From: JBGSUZ01 sp964404895
GTDB lineage: Bacteria > Bacillota > Clostridia > Peptostreptococcales > Acidaminobacteraceae
Length of the DNA stretch: 64,000 bases
Direction of reading: 5' to 3'
NCBI GenBank assembly: GCA_964404895.1
Contig: CAYOLV010000005.1
Span: 186,001 to 250,000 of the forward strand
The translations under genes were made by a program, and so were the position numbers. Shown piece after piece: positions 1-8,378 of this stretch. Each line of letters opens with the position of its first letter. The stretch's first letter is position 1. Below the pieces are notes generated by a model that made no database searches, had not been told where the DNA came from, and saw only the letters and a list, made by a program, of their open reading frames with translations.

Positions 1-932
1 TCTTTATAGCTGATTAAATCTGGCAAAATGACTTTCTCTTCATTTGCAGATGTCTGTTTTTCAGTATCTGGAGATTCCTTCACTGGTGGTATCAAATGAA
101 TGACATTGTCTCCTGAGTTCCTTCGAGTGGTGAACCGTTTTTTCCCCACGTAACCGGGGATCACCTCAGGGTTCCTAAGGGTCAGGGTGTCTCCCTTTAG
201 GCAAAAGTTCAAAAGAACTTCCCGCCCTTTGATATTCACTGGAATATTGATTTCTGATACTTCTGAGGTTATAAAAGGGGCTGTAATCCGTTCAATCATC
301 TCTTCTGAATACATTTGACGTTTTTTCTGAATGTCTCTAAATGGCATATAAGCCAGTCCCAGACTGCCATTTTGAGACTTCCTGACGCAGTTGTCTAACT
401 CTTGGATTACCAATTCTGTAAAAACAATATTTTCACTGCTGTAAGTCAAAAGTATTTTGTTGTTCACCTTTTTATCCATAACGTCATTTTTCAACTGTTC
501 CATGTCCAAATCTTCTATCTCGTCAAAAATGATAAGGCTGTTCTTAAGGCTATTGTTGTGATATTGGTCCAGCGTGGTCATGATCAATTGCTCTGAGTGA
601 ATCAAATCTAAAAAACACTCTTCTCCAAGATTTTCCCTTAAAAATTTATAGAGCAGTTCGTACTCTGGAAAATAAGGTCTGTCACCACTATACTTCAGGG
701 TAATGGAACGGCCTTGGAAGCCTTTGCATTTTTTGAGAAACACCACATGCTCCACTTTCTTTAAAAATAACATTTCACAGGCAATTTTCAGGATTTCCAA
801 GGACTTCTCAATGCCTTTTAGTCCTATAAGCAGGCAGACTTCAAACTTCATGAACTCATTTAAAGTCTGGAGTTCGTGAACGTCCATTTTAGGTTGTAAA
901 CTCAATTGGCATCTATCTCCAGAGTTCGTCAT
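1..932 (-). CDS. Hypothetical protein with degenerate P-loop, partial (C-terminus off window)
   Basis: The minus strand is open from an ATG at 932 to the window edge, about 310 codons with no stop. The start lies 3 bases past the stop of the upstream glycosyltransferase gene and has an AAGGTGG ribosome site, so the two genes are probably co-transcribed. Residues 37-44 read GLKGIEKS. This resembles a Walker A motif (GxxxxGKS) with Glu where the last Gly should be. A Walker B-like LIIFDE follows at 133-138. The spacing suits a STAND/NACHT-like or other P-loop ATPase fold, but the altered loop argues for weak or absent ATP hydrolysis. The later part (about 230-310) is rich in beta-strand-like and charged segments and I do not recognise it. 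No function is assigned. The translation was made by hand from the bases. Confidence 0.75.
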   Translation of the reverse strand, partial: MTNSGDRCQLSLQPKMDVHELQTLNEFMKFEVCLLIGLKGIEKSLEILKIACEMLFLKKVEHVVFLKKCKGFQGRSITLKYSGDRPYFPEYELLYKFLRENLGEECFLDLIHSEQLIMTTLDQYHNNSLKNSLIIFDEIEDLDMEQLKNDVMDKKVNNKILLTYSSENIVFTELVIQELDNCVRKSQNGSLGLAYMPFRDIQKKRQMYSEEMIERITAPFITSEVSEINIPVNIKGREVLLNFCLKGDTLTLRNPEVIPGYVGKKRFTTRRNSGDNVIHLIPPVKESPDTEKQTSANEEKVILPDLISYK

Positions 933-935
933 AGT

Positions 936-2672
936 CTACCCCACCTTTTCACCACTAAGCTCCTGTAAAATTAACAATTTTTCTAGGTACAGTTGCTGTT
1001 CAGAAACGTCACCGAGTCGCTCTAGCAATTCCACAAGTTGGAAGATCATCAAAATGGTATGTCTCAGTTCTGTGCTAATCTTAATGGCTCTTTTAAGACT
1101 GATGGTAGCACTTCTGTATTCGCCCATTTCAATAAGGGCCCGAACTTTATCCATTTCAAGTTGTACACGCATGGTTGCAAGTTCGCTTTGTTTGAAAATT
1201 TGAATGCCTGCCGCCAATCGTTTGTATGCATCTCTGTAATTATTTAATACCCTATCAAGAGTAAACATATTCAACGCCCTATCTCTCGCTTCCCTTGAAA
1301 GTTCAGCTCTCAAACCGTTATCGCTTAAGAGTTTCAAAAGTCCCTGTGAAAGTTGCTCAGGACTTCTCGGGTCTACAATGATGCCCGTTTCTCCAACTGC
1401 CTCTTTAACGCCGCCCACATCTGTTGCGACCACTGGTTTTCCAACTAACATGGCTTCTACAATAGAATAGGGAAAGGCTTCAGAAATACTGGAAAGTGCA
1501 ATGACATCACCACTCCTGTAGGCGCTAGGTATGTCCTTTACATGTCCCATAAATTTGAAATGTTCTTCAAGGTCATAGGTTTTAATAAGGGCCATGCACT
1601 CTTCGTAATACGCTTGTACAGAAATAGCGCCATAGACTCGAAATTGAACATTGGGTATTTTTTCACGGACCAAAACCGCCGCTTCTATGAGGGTCTTAAT
1701 ATCTTTTAATGGATCCACACGGGCTACGGTCACCACTGTAGGCGAATTGTCTGTTCGCTCAAATATGCCAGGGGAAAATACCGCCTGATCCACCCCATTG
1801 TAAATAACATCAATGTTTTTCTGCAAAACCCCAAAAGCTTTTTCCCAACGGGTATTGTATTCGCAAACAGGAGAAACCTGATCTGCATAATAGTAATTAA
1901 GATCCGCAATGGACTGAATCATGCGAATGAGAAAGGTGTTCATATAGCTGATATACCCTCTTTGAGAAAGAGAGAAATATTGTTCCCGAAGGTAGACCCC
2001 GTGCTCCGTCAAAATAAAGGGCGTCCCATATTTAAGTTTAGCCAGCACGCAGGGAATCCCACAAAAAGCTGCAGCTGCCGAATGGGTGACATCGACTTCT
2101 GGAATTTCAGTATTGATTACATTTAGAAAGCGATAAACCCAGCCCAAACTTTGAGTCAGTGCGAAAATATTCGGTTCATCAAAACCGCTGTTAACGTCAT
2201 GAGTCACTTCAATCATTTGTCGTTTAAACTCTTCCCAGACTATTTTTGACTTAAAGGCCGCTTTGTATTCATAGGTTTCAAAGAATAAGTGCATTTGTAA
2301 AAGAACCTTGCCCAGTCTGACGGGGTTTTTCTTCTTACCAATAAATTCTTCAACTAAAATTCTAAACATGGGTAGAAACTGCGCTTCAATGACTTGATCT
2401 GTGGTTCTCTTCTTAGAAAGAAACACTTGAGAAAAAGGAATAGACAGATGTTCACTGGGCTCTTCCGTCCCCCAGAGAGGCACTTTTATCAATTCTGTAT
2501 TGGGTGGCAGGGTAAATTTTTGAGTCACGTAGGGGTTCATAATAATGCTGTAAACCACAAAATTGTATTCGGGAAGCTTATTGACCATAATATCGCACCA
2601 AGTACTGACGCCGCCTTGATGGAAGGGGTAAGTCCCCTCAGTTGATAGCATGACTTTAATTTTTGCTGGCAT
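936..2672 (-). CDS. PelF-like glycosyltransferase (DUF3492 + GT4) with helical C-terminal tail
   Basis: This 578-residue GT4 glycosyltransferase has the N-terminal DUF3492 signature of the PelF family (STEGTYPFHQGGVSTW near residue 10) and a TEHGVYLREQ block at 223-232. The catalytic domain runs from about 305 to 490, with the EX7E pair at E398 and E406 (SEAFPYSIVE). The last 90 residues are helical and look like one or two TPR-type repeats, which the pel-operon PelF (477 residues) lacks. It should transfer sugar from a nucleotide donor on the cytoplasmic side. It lies apart from the Pel operon and is followed within 3 bases by the degenerate P-loop gene. The start is supported by GGAGGTGGGG just upstream and by a sigma-A-type promoter at 2712-2740. 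The donor and acceptor are unknown, and it need not act in Pel synthesis. Confidence 0.88.
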   Translation of the reverse strand: MPAKIKVMLSTEGTYPFHQGGVSTWCDIMVNKLPEYNFVVYSIIMNPYVTQKFTLPPNTELIKVPLWGTEEPSEHLSIPFSQVFLSKKRTTDQVIEAQFLPMFRILVEEFIGKKKNPVRLGKVLLQMHLFFETYEYKAAFKSKIVWEEFKRQMIEVTHDVNSGFDEPNIFALTQSLGWVYRFLNVINTEIPEVDVTHSAAAAFCGIPCVLAKLKYGTPFILTEHGVYLREQYFSLSQRGYISYMNTFLIRMIQSIADLNYYYADQVSPVCEYNTRWEKAFGVLQKNIDVIYNGVDQAVFSPGIFERTDNSPTVVTVARVDPLKDIKTLIEAAVLVREKIPNVQFRVYGAISVQAYYEECMALIKTYDLEEHFKFMGHVKDIPSAYRSGDVIALSSISEAFPYSIVEAMLVGKPVVATDVGGVKEAVGETGIIVDPRSPEQLSQGLLKLLSDNGLRAELSREARDRALNMFTLDRVLNNYRDAYKRLAAGIQIFKQSELATMRVQLEMDKVRALIEMGEYRSATISLKRAIKISTELRHTILMIFQLVELLERLGDVSEQQLYLEKLLILQELSGEKVG

Positions 2673-2711
2673 TTCTTACCCCACCTCCTTTTTCAAGCCC
2701 ATTTTATACCC

Positions 2712-2740
2712 TATATATACTCAAAAAAAGCCCATATCAA
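2712..2740 (-). promoter_or_regulatory. Sigma-A-type promoter for the PelF-like gene
   Basis: On the minus strand TTGATA (2740-2735) is followed after 17 bases by TATATA (2717-2712). Transcription would begin near 2705, about 33 bases before the ATG at 2672. The spacing is canonical and both hexamers are near consensus. The divergent RNase HI gene may use an extended -10 (TGGTATATT ending at 2760). Confidence 0.6.
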
Positions 2741-2791
2741 TCGCTCCAGTGTGGTATATTATGTACAAAGTGACTATTAAGGAGCCTAATT

Positions 2792-3337
2792 ATGAAAACC
2801 ATTTTGATCTTTACCGATGGGGCCTGTGCCAATAATCAAAGCAGTGAAAACTTAGGAGGATGGGGAGCTGTCCTTACTTATCAAGACCAAGTCAAAGAGC
2901 TTTTCGGCGGCGAAAAAAATACCACCAACAACCGCATGGAAATGACTGCGGTCATAGAAGCCCTGAAAGCAGTGAAATCTAAAAATATTCCAATCAAAAT
3001 CTATTCAGACAGCGCTTATGTGATCAATTGTTTCAAAGAGGGCTGGCATATCAATTGGCAAAAAAACGGCTGGATCAATTCTCAAAAAAAACCTGTTGAA
3101 AATAAGGATTTGTGGCAGGCATTGCTGGCATTGGTGGAAGGTCAGTCGAAAATCGAGTTTTTGAAACTCAAAGGACATTTGGATGGCGCCAGTACTTCAG
3201 AAATTAACAAATGGAAAACAAAAATGGAAGCCAGCAATCGAGAAAAATACAGCTCTGAGACCTTCGCTTATTTGACTCAAATGAATATTTTAGCGGACTC
3301 CCTTGCCAATAAGGGTATAGATACTGTACGGGGGTGA
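2792..3337 (+). CDS. rnhA: Ribonuclease HI with an insertion before the last catalytic Asp
   Basis: This 181-residue RNase H1 would cleave RNA in RNA:DNA hybrids. The catalytic set is visible: D9 (FTDGACANN), E50 (NNRMEM), D72 (YSDSAY), H129 (KLKGH) and D169 (NILADSLA). In compact enzymes the last His and Asp are about 10 residues apart. Here they are 40 apart, so roughly 30 extra charged, helical residues sit between KGH and ADSLA. The start is supported by AAGGAG at about -12. The stop overlaps the ribosome site of the downstream beta-helix gene, so the pair is likely one transcript. The family call is secure; activity with the insertion is inferred from the intact residues. Confidence 0.93.
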   Translation: MKTILIFTDGACANNQSSENLGGWGAVLTYQDQVKELFGGEKNTTNNRMEMTAVIEALKAVKSKNIPIKIYSDSAYVINCFKEGWHINWQKNGWINSQKKPVENKDLWQALLALVEGQSKIEFLKLKGHLDGASTSEINKWKTKMEASNREKYSSETFAYLTQMNILADSLANKGIDTVRG

Positions 3338-3342
3338 TTAAT

Positions 3343-5178
3343 ATGAAAATGACAGCAGGGCCATGGCGTATGCTTATTTTTTGTATAATCCTAAGTATGG
3401 TCATGCCAACAGCTATTATTGCGCCTTCCTTTGCAGAAGGTTCTAATGCATATTATGTTTCAGAAAAGGGCTCCGATCAAAACTCTGGAACAGAGGAAAG
3501 TCCTTTTAGAACCGTTGCAAAGGGACTTCAAGCCGCAAATTCAGGAGACACGGTTTATCTGCGCAACGGGGTCTATAACGAAGCCATTGTCCTTCCCAAA
3601 TCTGGAGACCCCAAAACAGGGGCAATCACCCTTACGGCTTTTCCCGGTGAACGACCTATTTTGGATGGCTCAGGTCTCAATTCGGCTGATATGATTAACA
3701 TCGATACAAAACACGACTGGGTCATTGAGGGCCTTGAAATACGAAATTTGAGTCGCTTAAATGCTCATGGAATCTCTATTGAAGGGGCTTCAGAAAATAT
3801 TACCCTGAGTAAAAATAAAATTTACAACATCAATACGACAGGTGCTGTTGGCAAAAAAATGACAGGTGGCGCCAACGCTATTTTGGTTAAATCCTTGTCA
3901 GAAGATGAGATTAGCAATATTCATATTTTGGATAATGAAATATTTGACTGTACCGTGGGTTATTCTGAAGCATTGACCATTAGCGGCAATGTGAACGGCT
4001 TTGTGGTTTCAGGCAACAAAATCCATGACATCACCAACATCGGAATTGACATTGCAGGGCATTACGAAGCCGACTATCAAAGCAGAAATGGTGTCATTTC
4101 AAACAATACGGTCGAAAATTGTCACTCTGCTTACGGTTCTGGAGACGCCTCAGGTATTTATATTGACGGCGGGAAAGGTATAAAAGTCATTGGCAACACT
4201 GTAAAATCCAACGACTATGGCATAACTGTGGGCTGCGAGAACTCAGGCAAGACGGCTTCCGATATTGCTCTGAACGATAACCTTGTCTCTGAGAATGATA
4301 AATCCGGTCTCGCCATAGGTGGTTGGTCTGAAACTGCAGGTCGCGTTACAGGCGTTACAGTGACTCAGAATGAGATTAGCATGAACAACGTCTTGGCTTC
4401 ACCTTTCCACGGCGAGTTGACCTTAAGCAATGGCTCCGATTATCAAATCTCAGACAATTTAATTCAAAGCCGACAGGCAAAAGCCCCTGACTTTAATGCC
4501 CTTAAGGGGATCTACCCTATGATTTATAACATTTTTAAAGTGGATCAATTGGTACTTGAGAACAATCGTTATTTTTCAAAGGGATCCCTTCGGGATTTGT
4601 ATTTCAGAATAGATGATGAAGCTTATGTAGGGTTTGAGAATTATCGACTGGGCACCCAGCTGGATTTGGATTCCGTCTATACAGATCCTGTCTATGCTCA
4701 AAATCCTAGTCGCTACACCATAGATGGCGATTCAAAAGAATGGCTGAGTTATACACCTTTGTATTTGAACAGACTTCTGCCAAGCGATTCCCTTCGGATA
4801 AACAACGACAAGAAAGCCTTGTATATTTTCTTGTCTCAATCTATGGCCAACAAAAATAATGCCTTTTATATTGACGTTGACGCCTCCATCAAAACCGGGT
4901 ATCAAACCCATTTATGGAAGACCATTGGTGCCGATTATCTGATTGAGAATGGCAGGCTCTACAAATATTCAGGCAGCGGCAGTGATTGGAAGTTCAGCTA
5001 TATTACCACTTTAAAGGACTACGTTCTAAAACAAAAGTGTATCGAAATGAAGATTCCACTCTCTCATTTAAATATCACCTCTTCCAGTCGTATTCTGCTG
5101 GGCTTCACATCCAAAGAGACGACAAACACCTTTATTCCACTGAAAAACCAGCCTTCCTTGATGTATAAAATGAAATAG
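3343..5178 (+). CDS. Secreted right-handed parallel beta-helix protein
   Basis: An exported protein of about 611 residues. ATG 3343 is preferred over the upstream GTG 3334 because GGGGGTGAT sits just before it. The N-terminus is a signal peptide (LIFCIILSMVMPTAII, then a PSFAEG-type cleavage region). A DUF1565-like opening follows (AYYVSEKGSDQNSGTEESPF), then many short turns of the N-x-I/V-x-x-N kind typical of pectate-lyase-like parallel beta-helices, to about residue 410. The final 150 residues, from DPVYAQNPSRYTIDGDSKEW onward, look like a separate beta-sandwich. Beta-helix enzymes of this type are often polysaccharide lyases, epimerases or glycosidases. No catalytic residues can be assigned by eye. 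It is convergent with the Pel operon, so a role on that polymer is possible but unproven. Confidence 0.8.
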   Translation: MKMTAGPWRMLIFCIILSMVMPTAIIAPSFAEGSNAYYVSEKGSDQNSGTEESPFRTVAKGLQAANSGDTVYLRNGVYNEAIVLPKSGDPKTGAITLTAFPGERPILDGSGLNSADMINIDTKHDWVIEGLEIRNLSRLNAHGISIEGASENITLSKNKIYNINTTGAVGKKMTGGANAILVKSLSEDEISNIHILDNEIFDCTVGYSEALTISGNVNGFVVSGNKIHDITNIGIDIAGHYEADYQSRNGVISNNTVENCHSAYGSGDASGIYIDGGKGIKVIGNTVKSNDYGITVGCENSGKTASDIALNDNLVSENDKSGLAIGGWSETAGRVTGVTVTQNEISMNNVLASPFHGELTLSNGSDYQISDNLIQSRQAKAPDFNALKGIYPMIYNIFKVDQLVLENNRYFSKGSLRDLYFRIDDEAYVGFENYRLGTQLDLDSVYTDPVYAQNPSRYTIDGDSKEWLSYTPLYLNRLLPSDSLRINNDKKALYIFLSQSMANKNNAFYIDVDASIKTGYQTHLWKTIGADYLIENGRLYKYSGSGSDWKFSYITTLKDYVLKQKCIEMKIPLSHLNITSSSRILLGFTSKETTNTFIPLKNQPSLMYKMK

Positions 5179-5204
5179 CTCCCAGTTATGGGAGCTATTT
5201 TTTT
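5176..5204. terminator. Rho-independent terminator between convergent transcripts
   Basis: A perfect 9-bp stem TAGCTCCCA/TGGGAGCTA with loop GTTA is followed by seven Ts on the plus strand. The stem begins in the stop codon of the beta-helix gene. The minus-strand reading has a weaker T-run, so it may also limit read-through from the Pel operon. Confidence 0.85.
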
Positions 5205-5239
5205 AAGCTTGTATTTACTTACGACCGTTTGCATCACAT

Positions 5240-5923
5240 TTACTGTGCGTATTCCCCGTTGTAGTTCACCAGTACGGCATCTACCACACCTTCAATTTTC
5301 GCAATTTCTTCTACAAATGTTGTATTTTCAACATCTAATTTCAATTCCACGGTCAATTCTACGCGTTTGTTCTTAATGGCTTTGGATTTGACGATGTAAT
5401 CAAAACGATTGAGAACTGTTTTAATTTCAGGGTAGACGTCTTCACTGTAATTCACTATCAAAATGTAAGTATTCTTGCTGCTTTTAAAGATGTTCATAGT
5501 GAGAATAGTCAATCCTACTAGGAGCGCACCTATGACGGCGAGTTGGTATAGACCTGCCCCTACTGTAATCCCAGCTGTGATTGCCCAGAACATGTAGACA
5601 ATGTCTAGCGGATCCTTGACGGCTGTTCTAAAACGAACAATACTCAGGGCTCCGACCATACCCAGTGACAAGACGATATTCGAGCTGATGGTCATAATGA
5701 CTAAACTGGTAACCATGGTCATAAGCACTAAAGAGAAGTTATAAGAGAAGCTGTAAACCACCCCTCTAAAGGTTTTCTTATAAATGAAGAAGATGAACAT
5801 GCCTATCATATAGGCGATTAAGAGGCCTATAAAAATATCGATTGTGGTCAAATTCCCAAAGGTATCGCTTTTTAAAATGCTGTTTTTAATGACATCCGTA
5901 AAATTCAATAATTGATTATCCAT
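5240..5923 (-). CDS. DUF4956 membrane protein
   Basis: A 227-residue polytopic membrane protein with the DUF4956 core at about residues 88-115 (MVGALSIVRFRTAV then KDPLDIVYMFW), flanked by four or so hydrophobic segments between residues 27 and 145. The cytoplasmic C-terminus (about 150-227) looks like a small alpha/beta ferredoxin-like domain. The family has no established biochemistry. It recurs next to VTC-domain proteins, and that is the arrangement here: the VTC gene ends immediately upstream (5924), and a GGGGAG ribosome site precedes the start. It is the last gene of the Pel operon. A role as membrane partner or exporter for the VTC or CotH product is inference only. Confidence 0.9.
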   Translation of the reverse strand: MDNQLLNFTDVIKNSILKSDTFGNLTTIDIFIGLLIAYMIGMFIFFIYKKTFRGVVYSFSYNFSLVLMTMVTSLVIMTISSNIVLSLGMVGALSIVRFRTAVKDPLDIVYMFWAITAGITVGAGLYQLAVIGALLVGLTILTMNIFKSSKNTYILIVNYSEDVYPEIKTVLNRFDYIVKSKAIKNKRVELTVELKLDVENTTFVEEIAKIEGVVDAVLVNYNGEYAQ

Positions 5924-6631
5924 CTAAACTCCCCATTCATTGTTGATGATTTTTTCTCTGCAAAGAACGTACTTGGATATTGCCAACGGCTTCTTATCCA
6001 CCATGCCTAAATACATTTTGATAATATTCGGAATGAATTCATCGTACTTTACTTCAAGTATGACCGTTCCAGGACTTAGGATTGGTCTGCCAATTTTATC
6101 TTCAAAGAGATTTCCCGCGAAAGTCGTGGCCGTCAAATTTTGATCAAATGTGACACGGACATTTCCCGCTGTCATCACATAGGGCTCTCTAAAGTAATCT
6201 ACAATGACTCTAGGGCGCAAGAATTGATTCTGAAACTCATAATAGAATTGCTCTGCTACGTCGTTGCCAGAAGTTCTTAAAAAATCCACATCGCCATCTG
6301 CAATTTTTTGGTACTGTTCTTGGTTTAACTTAAATGACTCTTTGTTGGTCTTATCGTTGTATTTTCGTTTTCTTTCCAAGCTGATGACTTGATCCGATTG
6401 GTTATACACCCGGATTCGATACTTTTTTCTATTCTTAACGCCGAAGTTCTTCTCATACAATGCTGAATCTTGCAAATCATCGTAATAGAGACTGCGCACA
6501 TGGTAGCCGCCATTTTGGCTGTTCTCGTCTGGATGCATGGCATGCTTCAATATATTCCTTAGACTGTGATAGTCTGCACTGGATATAAAATATTTTAGCT
6601 CATTTCTTACTTTTAATTTTTCCTGTGTCAT
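5924..6631 (-). CDS. VTC-domain polyphosphate polymerase-like protein
   Basis: A 235-residue soluble protein of the VTC (CYTH/triphosphate tunnel) superfamily, whose characterised members make polyphosphate from ATP. The charged tunnel strands are visible: RNELKYFI (9-16), RSLYYDD (46-52), KYRIRVYN (70-77), SLERKRK (84-90), RPRVIVDYFREP (139-150), RVTFDQNL (159-166), LEVKYDE (192-198) and SKYVL (219-223). These supply the expected Arg/Lys and acidic metal ligands. It sits between cotH and the DUF4956 gene with gaps of 4 and 0 bases, so co-expression is near certain. It lacks the SPX domain and membrane helices of the yeast complex, so membrane attachment presumably comes from DUF4956. Polyphosphate synthesis here is inferred from family. 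Confidence 0.88.
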   Translation of the reverse strand: MTQEKLKVRNELKYFISSADYHSLRNILKHAMHPDENSQNGGYHVRSLYYDDLQDSALYEKNFGVKNRKKYRIRVYNQSDQVISLERKRKYNDKTNKESFKLNQEQYQKIADGDVDFLRTSGNDVAEQFYYEFQNQFLRPRVIVDYFREPYVMTAGNVRVTFDQNLTATTFAGNLFEDKIGRPILSPGTVILEVKYDEFIPNIIKMYLGMVDKKPLAISKYVLCREKIINNEWGV

Positions 6632-6635
6632 CTAA

Positions 6636-8378
6636 TCACCTGACTTCATATTGTTTGACACCAAAGAAGGCTTTTCCAGCCTCATTTCTGTAGGTATCAA
6701 ATGCCAGCATTTCATTGCCTTTAGCGTCTCGAATAACGACTTTCCAATAATAAGTCCCCTTTGGCAGCGGCTCTATGGAAAGTTCTGTTTCAAAGAGGTC
6801 GCGCTTGACGACGACTGGATTTGCCATATCTGGCGTTTTGCTTAAATAAAAATCATAGAAAATTTTATCATCTTGGAAATCAAAGGAGAGATCCCATCCA
6901 AAGACGTCTTTATTTGCTCTACGCTCTTGTGTCCATAAATAGATGGGCATAGGCTTTTGAAGAGATTCTTTGTAGATGTTGTAGTTTTCTTCTGGAATCT
7001 CAATTAAATGCTCATATTCTTTGGTAAACATACTCATGCTGACCCCTAAGTTATTTAGGTCAGGAACTTTGCTCACATAATTGCTGACAATCGGATAGTA
7101 TTGCAATAGCAATGATTTTGTTTGTTCTTTAGTGGCAATTTTCATGATTTCGCTTATTTTTTGATCCAATTCTCGACGATTGGCTTCTTTTCTTAGATAA
7201 CGATTTGGCAGGGTGGATGTCCAGAAATTCTGCACTCCATTTTGCCAAAGAGAGTATTCTAAATTTTTATTGATGCCGCCTTGAGATTGAACACCCCAAG
7301 CATTGTCATAGTCCCAAGGTATAAAACTCCATTTATTAGAGTTGATGGGTTTGTATAAAAAATAGTTTTCATTATTGGCATCAATATGCCCGAAGACCAT
7401 ATTGGTTGCAAGCCATGTCACAAAATTATCTCGATTAAAATGATTGTTGATAACCGTGTCTATATCAATGGCATAATTGTTGACATCTTCCAGCATGGCA
7501 ATTAGATCTGCATGGTCGTTGTTGCCTTGAACTTCCAGTATTTTATCAAACGCCCCTTGATCAAAGGTGGGGTCGTCTACGGTCTTGATTTGATCTGGGT
7601 ACCGTTGGAATTCAAAGAGATTAGCTTTATACAGGAAGCCCCCTGGATCCAACCCATGGACTTTCAAGTATTTCTTGTTGATTTGCTCTGTTTGTGTATA
7701 GAGTCCATAATCTTCATAAGGGGCGTTATTCCCTTTTGAGAGATCTTTAACAAACACATTGACGAATTGAGTTCTGTAACTGACCATATTGGGGATCATC
7801 TTAAAATAGTCTGAACTTAATTTATTTCGAACTCTTGTAATGTCAAAGGGATGCTTATTTAAGTTAATGGTCTTCTGACCATTCCACAAGCCATCTCTTT
7901 CATTTAAAACCAATTTATAAGATTTGTACGCAGTTCGGGAAGTAGACCTTCCTTTGACTTCAATGGTTGCATTGGCATTTTTCTCTCCATACCCATACAT
8001 ACCTACTTGAGGGCCATTTCCGTTTCCTTCTTGAACAACTGCTTTTCCAATGGTTTTAGGCACATCGGTTGAAAATGAAAACTGGTAGGCATTGATTTCT
8101 GAGAAACTGCCAAAGTCAGGGCTGTCGTCATCGGGCATCACCGTCAAATAGAGGTATTTCACTGTGTTTGCCTTGTCTTTTGCATATAAGTCGCGGTTAT
8201 CCTTAAATGGATAATTGGTGGCATCTGTTTGGACTTTTGGCTCAGTAAACTCCGTACTTGCCTGAATAGGGGAAGGTTGCTTTGTCTGTATGTAAAACAT
8301 ATAGCCAATAAAGATCACAAGTGCACCTACAACCAAAACAATGAATTTCTGCATATTTCGTCTTTTCCTAATGTTCAT
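6636..8378 (-). CDS. cotH: CotH-family protein kinase-like, membrane-anchored
   Basis: This 580-residue protein has an N-terminal membrane anchor (residues 11-30) and an extracytoplasmic CotH domain. Key motifs are KGRSTSRTAYKSYKL (142-156), the ATP-site-type block INLNKHPFDITRVRNKL (171-187), NNENYFLYK (335-343) and the family signature WDYDNAWG (355-362). CotH proteins are atypical secretory kinases; Bacillus CotH phosphorylates spore-coat proteins. About 90 C-terminal residues form a beta-rich, fibronectin-like module. The gene overlaps pelG by 11 bases and has its own GGGAGG site. In this setting it may phosphorylate a matrix or cell-surface component rather than a spore coat; no sporulation gene is nearby. 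That substrate idea is inference. Confidence 0.9.
   Translation of the reverse strand: MNIRKRRNMQKFIVLVVGALVIFIGYMFYIQTKQPSPIQASTEFTEPKVQTDATNYPFKDNRDLYAKDKANTVKYLYLTVMPDDDSPDFGSFSEINAYQFSFSTDVPKTIGKAVVQEGNGNGPQVGMYGYGEKNANATIEVKGRSTSRTAYKSYKLVLNERDGLWNGQKTINLNKHPFDITRVRNKLSSDYFKMIPNMVSYRTQFVNVFVKDLSKGNNAPYEDYGLYTQTEQINKKYLKVHGLDPGGFLYKANLFEFQRYPDQIKTVDDPTFDQGAFDKILEVQGNNDHADLIAMLEDVNNYAIDIDTVINNHFNRDNFVTWLATNMVFGHIDANNENYFLYKPINSNKWSFIPWDYDNAWGVQSQGGINKNLEYSLWQNGVQNFWTSTLPNRYLRKEANRRELDQKISEIMKIATKEQTKSLLLQYYPIVSNYVSKVPDLNNLGVSMSMFTKEYEHLIEIPEENYNIYKESLQKPMPIYLWTQERRANKDVFGWDLSFDFQDDKIFYDFYLSKTPDMANPVVVKRDLFETELSIEPLPKGTYYWKVVIRDAKGNEMLAFDTYRNEAGKAFFGVKQYEVR

Noticed and set aside
402..596. 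A 64-codon plus-strand frame near the left edge
   Set aside because: The opposite strand carries a continuous frame of about 310 codons with a ribosome site and a Walker B-like motif, so this is a shadow.
6636..8378. CotH as evidence that this is a spore-coat locus
   Set aside because: No spore-coat or sporulation gene is in the window and the gene is embedded in the Pel operon. CotH-type kinases are not limited to spores.
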